A DNA stretch of 35,818 bases, taken from positions 1 to 35,818 of the forward strand of contig JADFJG010000026.1 in assembly GCA_022566265.1 (NCBI GenBank), written 5' to 3'. The notes under the pieces are model-generated. The model saw only the letters and a list, made by a program, of their open reading frames with translations, made no database searches and was not told the origin of the DNA. Positions 29,532 to 35,818 of this stretch are shown here, piece after piece. The number at the start of each line of letters is the position of its first letter. The first letter of the stretch is position 1. This DNA comes from Pseudomonadota bacterium (GTDB lineage Bacteria; Pseudomonadota; Alphaproteobacteria; SMXQ01). The position numbers and the translations under genes are program-made.

Positions 29532-30680
29532 GTGGCGGTTCCCCTGATCCAGCAGATACGGGTTGGCGCCTATGTGGTGAAACAGCGCCTCAAGCGGGTG
29601 GACAAGTACCCCCTGGTGCTGATGCTGGAACCCCTGTTCCGGTGCAACCTGGCCTGCCCGGGCTGTGGCAAGATCGATTACCCGGACGCCATCTTGAACC
29701 GGCGGCTTAGCGTCGGGGAATGCCTGGCGGCGGTCGACGAATGTGGCGCCCCGGTGGTTTCCATTCCCGGCGGCGAGCCGCTCATCCACAAGGAGATGCC
29801 CGAGATCGTCGCCGGCATCGTCGCGCGCAAGAAATTCGTCTATCTCTGCACCAACGCCTTGCTGCTGGAGAAGAAGCTCCACCTGTTCGAGCCCAGCGTC
29901 TATCTCACCTTCTCCGTCCATCTCGACGGGCTCGAGGCGGAGCACGACATCGCCGTCGATCAAAAGGGCGTGTTCGAGATCGCCAGCCGGGCGATCCGCA
30001 AGGCACGGAAAGCGGGATTCAGGGTGACCGTCAACAGCACCCTGTTCGACAACGCAAGACCCGAGCGCGTCGCCGAGTTCTTCGACTACGCCATGGGGCT
30101 GGGGGTAGAGGGCATCACCGTCTCGCCGGGCTACGCCTATGAACGGGCGCCGGACCAACAGCATTTCCTTTCGCGCCAAAAGACCAAGCAGCTCTTCCGC
30201 GATATCTTCAAGATCGGCAAGGGCCGGAACTGGCGGTTTTCCCAGTCCACCCTGTTCCTCGATTTCCTCGCCGGCAATCAGCAATACCACTGTACGCCGT
30301 GGGGCAATCCGACGCGCAACGTGTTCGGCTGGCAACGTCCATGCTACCTCCTGGGCGAGGGTTATGTGGCCTCCTTCGCCGAGCTCATGGAGGAAACGGA
30401 CTGGGACGCATACGGCACCGGCAACTACGAGAAATGCGCCGATTGCATGGTCCATTGCGGCTATGAGGCGACCGCCGTCACCGACACCCTGAAGCACCCG
30501 CTAAAGGCGCTCAAGGTGGCGCTTTTGGGTATCGACACCGAGCGCGAGATGGCGCCGGAAATCCCCCTCGATGGGCAGCGGCCCGCCGAGTACGTATTCA
30601 AACAACATGTCGAGAAGACGCTCAGCGAGCTAAGCGCCGAGGCCGAAACCGGGCAGCGCGACCGAAGCGACGCGGCGTAG
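29532..30680 (+). CDS. hpnH: Adenosylhopene synthase, radical SAM (HpnH)
   Basis: Adds the adenosyl radical to hopene (diploptene) to make adenosylhopane, the first step of the C35 hopanoid side chain. The 382-residue protein starts with GTG at 29532, with GGGAGG just upstream. The radical-SAM cluster is FRCNLACPGCGKIDYP, with Cys38, Cys42 and Cys45. Later come VVSIPGGEPLIHKEMPEIV, FVYLCTNALLLEKKL and FSVHLDGLEAEHDIAVDQKG, near-invariant in HpnH. A cysteine-rich C-terminal part follows (YEKCADCMVHCGYEATAV). Its last 51 bases overlap, tail to tail, the end of hpnG on the other strand. Confidence 0.95.
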   Translation: MAVPLIQQIRVGAYVVKQRLKRVDKYPLVLMLEPLFRCNLACPGCGKIDYPDAILNRRLSVGECLAAVDECGAPVVSIPGGEPLIHKEMPEIVAGIVARKKFVYLCTNALLLEKKLHLFEPSVYLTFSVHLDGLEAEHDIAVDQKGVFEIASRAIRKARKAGFRVTVNSTLFDNARPERVAEFFDYAMGLGVEGITVSPGYAYERAPDQQHFLSRQKTKQLFRDIFKIGKGRNWRFSQSTLFLDFLAGNQQYHCTPWGNPTRNVFGWQRPCYLLGEGYVASFAELMEETDWDAYGTGNYEKCADCMVHCGYEATAVTDTLKHPLKALKVALLGIDTEREMAPEIPLDGQRPAEYVFKQHVEKTLSELSAEAETGQRDRSDAA

Positions 30681-31331
30681 GCTGGCAAGCGCCGCCCGGC
30701 TGTCGCCGGCGAGCCGCGCCACATCCGCGATATCGAGTGGGCGAGCCAGCAGACGGAGCAGCACCGCCAGCGGCCGGCGCCCGCCGTCCGGGCCGATCCC
30801 GGCCAACGCCGCCCAAGGCAGCGCGCGCCGGGCCGGGTCGGCGATGGCGCGGACGACGATGAAGGGCAGGCCGGCCTCGGCGGCCGCGGCGCCCACCCCA
30901 TGGCTTTCCATATCGACCGCGATGGCGCCGGTGTCCCGCGCCAACGCCTCCTTGGCGGCGGCGCTGGCGACGGGGCGGGCGGTGGTGATGACGGCGCCGA
31001 CGGAAACCGGAACCTCATCGCCGATGAGGGCGATCAGCCCCTGGCGCCAGATCCGAGAGGTGGCAAGGGTTTCTCTGTCCGGCGCCTGAACGGTATCGGC
31101 GCAAATCAAGGCGCCCGGCTCGAGCCCCGGGTCCAGTCCACCCGCCATGCCGAAGCTTACCAGGGCTTTGGCGCCGTCCTCGATAAGACGGCGCGCGCCC
31201 TCTCGGGCGCGCTCTCCATTGGCGCCGGCGCAGTAAAGAAACGGGCGGCCGGCTGGTCCCCACTCACCCACTCGCCGGGCGATGCAATCCGCTTCGGCGA
31301 CGAGGCCGGTGACGATACCGAGCCGGCTCAC
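30630..31331 (-). CDS. hpnG: Adenosylhopane nucleosidase / phosphorylase (HpnG)
   Basis: Removes adenine from adenosylhopane to give ribosylhopane. It is a 233-residue nucleoside phosphorylase-like protein. GTG at 31331 is the start: its first bases overlap the shc stop as GTGA, a coupling arrangement, and the protein begins MSRLGIVTGLVAEADCIARR. Catalytic region: LVSFGMAGGLDPGLEPGALICAD (base and ribose binding) and AVDMESHGVGAAA (MESHG at 141-145, the purine nucleosidase glutamate), followed by FIVVRAIADPARR. The 3' end overlaps hpnH by 51 bases on the opposite strand. It is last in the hpnD-hpnE-shc-hpnG operon. Confidence 0.93.
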   Translation of the reverse strand: MSRLGIVTGLVAEADCIARRVGEWGPAGRPFLYCAGANGERAREGARRLIEDGAKALVSFGMAGGLDPGLEPGALICADTVQAPDRETLATSRIWRQGLIALIGDEVPVSVGAVITTARPVASAAAKEALARDTGAIAVDMESHGVGAAAAEAGLPFIVVRAIADPARRALPWAALAGIGPDGGRRPLAVLLRLLARPLDIADVARLAGDSRAALASLRRVASVALPGFGLGA

Positions 31332-33304
31332 ATGCCCATCACCCCCGGCGAGGTGGCGCCGCGCATGAGATTGAGGTAGCGGGCCAGCGCCCACAGGGGA
31401 AAATAGGTCCGGTATCCGTGATAGCGCAGATAGAACACGCGGGGGAATCCGACCGCCGTGTACCACCGTTCCGACCACACCGCGCCCTTGCGGGGCGCCG
31501 AAAGAAGGTACTTGACGCCGCCGGCGACAGCGTCGCTTTCGACCTCGCCCGCCGCCATCAGGCCGAGGATCGCCCAGGCCGTCTGTGACGGCGTGCTTGC
31601 CTTCGCCTCGCCCTTGCGGTCGGGCCAGTAGGTGGCGCCGTCCTCGCCCCAGCCACCGTCGTCGCGCTGGCAAGCCTTGAGCCACGCCACCGCCTTCTGG
31701 ATATGGGGCGATGCGTGGTCCTCCTTCGCCGCACTGAAGGCCAACAAGGCCGACCAGGTGCCGTAGATGTAATTCATCCCCCAGCGCCCGTACCACGAGC
31801 CGTCGCTCTCTTGGCTGCGCCTGAGACTATCGAACCCACGGGCGACCGCCGGATAACCCGGTCCGTAACCGAGCTGGCACAGCATGCTGACGCAGCGCGC
31901 GGTGAGATCGGCGGTCGGCGTATCGAGAAGCGCGCCGTGATCGGCGAAGGGGATATGGTTCAGATAATGATTAGTGTTATCGGCGTCGAACGAGCCCCAG
32001 CCGCCGTCCTTGCACTGCATGCCGACCACCCATTCGACGGCGCGGGCGAGCGCGGTCCGCATATCCACGCCGTTGCCCCCGCGCCGGGTACGGTCCAGCG
32101 CCATGACGACGACGGCGGTGTCATCGATATCGGGATAATGGTCGTTGCGGTACTGGAAGGGCCAGCCTCCGGGACGCAGGCCCGGCCGGCGCGCGGCCCA
32201 ATCGCCCTCGACCTCGAGGATCTGACGATCGAGCAGCCATTTGACGCTCCCGCGCATGGACTCGCTGTCTTCCAGTTCACCCGCCTCCATCAGCGCCAGC
32301 ATCGCCAGGCCGGTGTCCCAGACCGGCGAAATGCAGGGTTGGCAATAGCCTTTGTCGGGGCCGAGCACCAGGAGCTTCCTGATGGCCTCCATGGACGCCT
32401 TCCGCCTCGGTTCGTCTTTGGGATAACCAAGCGCGGCCTGCGCCATCAACGTGTTCGCCATCGCCGGAAAGATGCCGCCGAGACCGCCTTCGCCATTGGC
32501 CCGCTTGTTGATGAAGGTGACGGCGGCGTCGATCGCGTGGGCGCGCAAACGCTTCGGAATCAGACGCTCGGCGACGTGCAAAATACGGTCGAGGAAGAGA
32601 AACACGTGGCCCAACGGAGAACCGGTGCTGTTGACGATATAGCGCCTTTCACGGAGGGGCGGCGTGACGAACAACTCGGCAATATCAACGCCCCTTGGAT
32701 TCTTCGCCTCCGGTTTGAGCGCCGAAAGGATCAGAAGCGGCACGATGACCGTGCGCGACCAATAGGAAACCATGTCCAGGCGAAAGGGGGACCACGACGG
32801 CAACAGCATGATCTCGACCGGCATGGTGGGCACGGCGCGCCATGGCACCTGGCCGAAAAGGGCGAGGGTGAAGCGGGAGAACACGTTGCACCGCGCCGCC
32901 CCGCCATGGGCGAGTATGGCTTCGCGCGCCCGCGCCATATGCGGCGCATCGGCATCGTCGCCAACCAGCTTGAGGGCGAAATAGGCCTTGACCGTGGCGC
33001 TGATATTGAAATCGCCGCCGTAAAACAGGGGCCAGCCGTCATGGACGGCCTGGCGCTCGCGGATATAGACCGCAAGCTTGGCCTCGACCTCGTCGTCGAT
33101 CTCGCCGAGAAAATGCTCGAGCAGGATGAACTCGGAAGGGATGGTGGCGTCGGCCTCGAGCTCGAACGCCCAATGCCCGTTCTCCGCCTGCAGTTCCTTG
33201 AGACCGTCGGCGACGCTTTTGACCATCCTGGCGACCGCCGAAAGGTCCGCCAACGGCTGCTCGTCGCGAGGGCTCGGCTGCTCTACTGTCTCGGCCAAAG
33301 TCAT
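31328..33304 (-). CDS. shc: Squalene-hopene cyclase
   Basis: Cyclises squalene to hopene at the inner membrane (also called hpnF). The 658 residues are the family length. The catalytic DxDD motif is HYPDIDDTAVVV, Asp392/394/395, with Asp394 the expected acid that starts cyclisation. QW repeats (Q-x3-G-x-W) are visible: LQAENGHWAFEL, MQCKDGGWGSFDADN, SQESDGSWYGRWG and CQRDDGGWGED. Substrate-channel region: SPVWDTGLAMLAL. ATG at 33304 is chosen because the protein there begins MTLAETVEQPSPRDEQPL; an in-frame extension to 33385 lacks support. The stop overlaps the hpnG start. It lies 108 bases after hpnE. Confidence 0.97.
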   Translation of the reverse strand: MTLAETVEQPSPRDEQPLADLSAVARMVKSVADGLKELQAENGHWAFELEADATIPSEFILLEHFLGEIDDEVEAKLAVYIRERQAVHDGWPLFYGGDFNISATVKAYFALKLVGDDADAPHMARAREAILAHGGAARCNVFSRFTLALFGQVPWRAVPTMPVEIMLLPSWSPFRLDMVSYWSRTVIVPLLILSALKPEAKNPRGVDIAELFVTPPLRERRYIVNSTGSPLGHVFLFLDRILHVAERLIPKRLRAHAIDAAVTFINKRANGEGGLGGIFPAMANTLMAQAALGYPKDEPRRKASMEAIRKLLVLGPDKGYCQPCISPVWDTGLAMLALMEAGELEDSESMRGSVKWLLDRQILEVEGDWAARRPGLRPGGWPFQYRNDHYPDIDDTAVVVMALDRTRRGGNGVDMRTALARAVEWVVGMQCKDGGWGSFDADNTNHYLNHIPFADHGALLDTPTADLTARCVSMLCQLGYGPGYPAVARGFDSLRRSQESDGSWYGRWGMNYIYGTWSALLAFSAAKEDHASPHIQKAVAWLKACQRDDGGWGEDGATYWPDRKGEAKASTPSQTAWAILGLMAAGEVESDAVAGGVKYLLSAPRKGAVWSERWYTAVGFPRVFYLRYHGYRTYFPLWALARYLNLMRGATSPGVMGM

Positions 33305-33411
33305 GGATGCTCTTCTCGACTGTCGGGGAGGACTGTCGCCTAGCCTAGCGGCACCGCTGTTGTCAAGGTCAGACCACTCCTCCACGCCAGGAACTCCCCG
33401 TTTTACCGCGA

Positions 33412-34662
33412 TTATCTCATTGCCAGCCTGGCCGCGCGGTACCCCGAGCGGATAGCGCCTTCTATGGTAGCGGGAAGGCCGGTATTCGTCCAGTCACCGG
33501 CCAGGAACAAATTCGTGAACTCGGTCGATGCCCCGGGGCGGCGGCTCACTTCCGTAGGGATCTGGGCAAAGGTCGCCCGGCGCTCCTTGACGACGCGGTA
33601 GGGTGGCACCGCGCCCGGATCGAGGTCCAGGGCCCGGGCGACGTCGCGCCACGCCCGGTTGGCGAGGGTCTCCGCCGGATCGTCGATCAGATCGTCGGCG
33701 GCGCTGACCGTGACGGCGACGACATCGCCGCGCACGAACAGCCACTGGGCGATGCCGCCGAGGAGCCCGAGATAAGGCGCCCCCTCGGGCAACTCGGGCG
33801 CGTCGTCGAGGCGGAAATGGACATTCAGGATGGCACGGCTGGCGAGGGGAGCTTCGAGGCCGGGGATCAGGGACGCCGCCATGGTGGGCGGCACGGCGAG
33901 GATCACCCTGTCAGCGGGCCCAAGCGCGACGGTGCCGCGCGCGAACCGGAGGCCGCCGATGCGAGCACCCTCGATCTCGAAGGCGCTCAGGCGATGGCCG
34001 AAGCGAACATCGGCGCCGAGATCGCCGAGCCTGGCGATCGCCGGATCGATAAGGCCCGCCGACAGGCCCTCGCGGGCGACATAGCCGCGCCAGGCGCGGG
34101 ACCCGCCGAAGATCATCACGGCGATCACCGGCCCGAGCAATCGCGCCGCGCCGTCTTCCATCCTGGCGTTGAGGACGGCGACGGCGAGGGGCTCGATAAA
34201 GCGCCTGACCACGGGATCGTCCGCGGCCAAGCAGTCGGCGACGGTGGCCCCGGCGCCGGCGACCGTCAGCTTCAGCAACGCCAGATACCGCGACGCCCGG
34301 CTCCCCGGCACCCGCCGGGCCGGCGCCCCGATCCACCAGGGAATGGGACCGGCGTTGGGGCGCACCGTCCAGCGCTCGCCGGTGTCGACATCGAGGAACG
34401 GGAACACCGTCTCGGACGGGGCGCGCAGCGCATCGGGCGCGCCGATGGCGTCGAGATAACGGAAGGTGGCGCGATTGGCGCCGAGGATCAGATGGTTGCC
34501 ATTGTCGATTCGCCGGCCGATCGCCGCATCATCGAACGAGCGGCAGCGCCCGCCGGCATGACCGGCGGCCTCGTACAGGCACACCTTTTGCCCGGCCTCC
34601 GCCAGACGGACCGCCGCGGCGAGTCCGGCAAGGCCCGCGCCGATGACATACGCCGCCGCCAT
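33412..34662 (-). CDS. hpnE: Hydroxysqualene dehydroxylase / FAD desaturase-like (HpnE)
   Basis: The third enzyme of the HpnCDE route to squalene; it reduces hydroxysqualene to squalene. A 416-residue flavoprotein with the amine-oxidase/phytoene-desaturase fold: AAAYVIGAGLAGLAAAVRLA (GxGxxG at 8-13), then VCLYEAAGHAGGRCRSFDD, the usual second FAD motif. NGNHLILGANRATFRYLDAIG is characteristic of HpnE. The C-terminal FAD motif is NLFLAGDWTNTGLPATIEGAIRSG. ATG at 34662 is chosen, with AGG 5 bases before it; a GTG two codons earlier abuts the hpnD stop directly. hpnD and hpnE are effectively without spacer, so they are coupled. Confidence 0.94.
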   Translation of the reverse strand: MAAAYVIGAGLAGLAAAVRLAEAGQKVCLYEAAGHAGGRCRSFDDAAIGRRIDNGNHLILGANRATFRYLDAIGAPDALRAPSETVFPFLDVDTGERWTVRPNAGPIPWWIGAPARRVPGSRASRYLALLKLTVAGAGATVADCLAADDPVVRRFIEPLAVAVLNARMEDGAARLLGPVIAVMIFGGSRAWRGYVAREGLSAGLIDPAIARLGDLGADVRFGHRLSAFEIEGARIGGLRFARGTVALGPADRVILAVPPTMAASLIPGLEAPLASRAILNVHFRLDDAPELPEGAPYLGLLGGIAQWLFVRGDVVAVTVSAADDLIDDPAETLANRAWRDVARALDLDPGAVPPYRVVKERRATFAQIPTEVSRRPGASTEFTNLFLAGDWTNTGLPATIEGAIRSGYRAARLAMR

Positions 34663-34668
34663 CGCCAC

Positions 34669-35661
34669 CTAAAGGAAGCCGTAACGAAGCGCGAGCCAGA
34701 ATTTCTCGGCCGCGTGCAGGCGTACCGGCTGGTCGAGCCGGTCCCAGCCACGGCGCATCAGCCGGTCGAGCATCCGGCGATAGACGTTCATCATCACCAT
34801 TGCCGGCCTGACCGCGCGCCTCGGGCGGTCGCGAAGCGCGCCTCGGGCGTCGGCGAAGCGTTCACCGGCGATTTCGGCGAGATCGCCGCACACCGCGGCC
34901 AGGGCGGGGTGGCGCAGCACGGCGGCGGGATCGCGGGTCTCGATGCCGTGGGCCTCGAGCAGTTCACGCGGCAGGTAGAGCCGGCCCAACTCCGCATCCT
35001 CCAAAAGATCGCGCAGAAGATTGGTGAGTTGCAGCGCCCGGCCAAGGGTCAGGGCAAGGGGGCGGGCCTCGGGCCCCGAAACACCGAAAATCCGCACCGA
35101 CAAAAGACCCACGGCGCCGGCGACACGGTCGCAGTAAAGTTCAAGCTCGGCCAAGCTCGGCGCCACCATCCGGTTGGTGGCGTCCATCTCCATGCCGTCC
35201 AGCAAGGCCAGGAAATCTTCCTTGGCGAGGCCATAGGTCTCGACCGGCCGGCGCAAGGCGCGGGTGATCGGATGATTGGGCCGGCCCTGAAAGAGCCGGT
35301 CGATTTCCCCGCGCCAGGCGGTGAGCCCGGCCAGTTTCACCTCGGGCGCCGCGTCTCCGTCGGCGATGTCATCGACGGCGCGGCAGTAGGCGTAGACCGC
35401 GAACATCGCCTCGCGCTTAGGCTTAGGCAACAACCGCATGGCCCAGAAAAACGAGCTGCTGGCGTTGGCGACGATGGCATGGACCTGTTCGCTGAGAGAG
35501 GCGCCGGAGCGGTCGTCAACCTGGGAGGGGGAGGTCAATATGGCGGATGCGGTCCCGTCTCCGGCGCCGGCCGGCGCGGCGTCCGGGCCGAGGAGAATTT
35601 CCCGCGCCGCGGGGGGCTTGGTCACCGCTTTAGTACTTACTTTCATAGAAGGGTGACACAT
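34669..35661 (-). CDS. hpnD: Presqualene diphosphate synthase (HpnD)
   Basis: Joins two farnesyl diphosphates to presqualene diphosphate, the first committed step toward squalene. The squalene/phytoene synthase motifs are YAYCRAVDDIADG (Asp97, 98, 101) and LTNLLRDLLEDAELGRLYLP (Asp218, Asp222). The start of the family's core, ANASSSFFWAMRLLPKPKR, stands at residue 65. The first 55 or so residues are therefore an unusually long, Ala/Pro-rich extension. I keep ATG 35661 because AAGG lies 7 bases upstream, but an internal start is possible. It heads the visible part of the operon. hpnC, the usual partner, would lie to the right. The intervening sequence contains a large nested palindrome. Confidence 0.92.
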   Translation of the reverse strand: MCHPSMKVSTKAVTKPPAAREILLGPDAAPAGAGDGTASAILTSPSQVDDRSGASLSEQVHAIVANASSSFFWAMRLLPKPKREAMFAVYAYCRAVDDIADGDAAPEVKLAGLTAWRGEIDRLFQGRPNHPITRALRRPVETYGLAKEDFLALLDGMEMDATNRMVAPSLAELELYCDRVAGAVGLLSVRIFGVSGPEARPLALTLGRALQLTNLLRDLLEDAELGRLYLPRELLEAHGIETRDPAAVLRHPALAAVCGDLAEIAGERFADARGALRDRPRRAVRPAMVMMNVYRRMLDRLMRRGWDRLDQPVRLHAAEKFWLALRYGFL

Positions 35662-35665
35662 CTGA

Positions 35666-35760
35666 CGGCCTTGCGGGTTCTTCGGCTAGGAGCGTGGTCC
35701 GCCGTGATGCTAGCGCATCACAAGGGCCGCGCGACGACGTCCGAAGGGCCCGCAAGGCCG
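35666..35760. repeat. Nested palindrome upstream of hpnD (dispersed element, copy 2)
   Basis: The outer arms CGGCCTTGCGGGTTCTTCGG (35666-35685) and CCGAAGGGCCCGCAAGGCCG (35741-35760) pair with two mismatches. Between them is the inner hairpin GTGATGC-TAGC-GCATCAC (35704-35721). The part TTCTTCGGCTAGG plus the hairpin resembles 4155-4199. There is no T-run, so it is not a standard terminator. Confidence 0.7.
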
Positions 35761-35795
35761 CCCGGAGGGTCGTTTTTCTCGTCCACCGGGAGGCG

Positions 35796-35818
35796 TCACC
35801 GCCGCTTGACGAGGCCCC
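35796..35818 (-). CDS. Possible 3' end of a gene upstream of hpnD (hpnC expected)
   Basis: One minus-strand frame reads GLVKRR-stop, with the stop at 35798-35796. hpnC normally precedes hpnD, and the spacing would fit, but six codons are far too few to identify a gene. Listed only as a pointer for the neighbouring sequence. Confidence 0.2.

Noticed and set aside
28557-30497. A single 646-codon minus-strand frame joining the second MlaC gene to sequence opposite hpnH
   Set aside because: The part beyond 29231 is antisense to hpnH and matches no family; the MlaC domain alone accounts for the start of the frame's meaningful part.
31703-33343. A 546-codon plus-strand frame
   Set aside because: Shadow of squalene-hopene cyclase on the other strand, whose motifs are unmistakable.

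Overview
The window looks like a chromosomal segment of a GC-rich alphaproteobacterium, probably of the Rhodospirillales type. The grounds are codon usage, the block from glyQ through a small zinc-ribbon gene, sppA, a tRNA methyltransferase and a DUF2007 gene to a long-chain polyprenyl synthase, a DUF2336 protein, TAXI-type TRAP transport genes and a full hopanoid (hpn) cluster. No plasmid, phage or insertion-sequence gene is intact. Dispersed palindromic repeats are common between genes.

Layout. 1-4.0 kb: housekeeping block (glyQ end, zinc-ribbon protein, sppA, TrmN6-like methyltransferase, DUF2007; then ispB on the other strand, with a TTG start and its own promoter). 4.0-4.4 kb: repeat-filled gap. 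4.4-6.6 kb: a glutaredoxin-DinB fusion whose first redox cysteine is a UGA codon (candidate selenoprotein), a GNAT acetyltransferase and a small membrane protein. 6.7-7.8 kb: hicAB toxin-antitoxin pair with an operator palindrome, and tRNA-Pro(CGG). 7.8-11.6 kb: two glycosyltransferase-like genes and a DUF2336 protein.

11.8-18.05 kb is the most unusual part. Two paralogous His-rich proteins of unknown function flank a convergent pair made of a periplasmic TPR protein and a Tp34/P19-type periplasmic metal protein. Each gene of the pair has a perfect FNR/Anr box upstream. Next come a periplasmic SUMF1-domain protein and a remarkable exported protein that joins about 34 cysteines in NPCAAK-type repeats to a cytochrome P460-like domain ending in a CxxCH haem motif. 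Between the genes lie gene ends left by duplication and recombination. I read this as an anaerobically controlled periplasmic metal/haem or reactive-nitrogen island; that reading is inference.

18.1-23.2 kb: a TAXI-type TRAP operon (receptor, fused permease, universal stress protein, second receptor). 23.5-27.7 kb: apt, a HAD phosphatase, glpD and an exported PCMT-family methyltransferase, with two palindromic repeat elements. 27.7-35.8 kb: hopanoid locus. hpnD, hpnE, shc and hpnG form one tight operon making hopene from prenyl diphosphates and processing adenosylhopane. hpnH converges on it, and two MlaC/HpnM-type periplasmic lipid carriers lie beyond hpnH.

All calls come from reading the sequence; no database search was run. 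Family names are recognised from memory.
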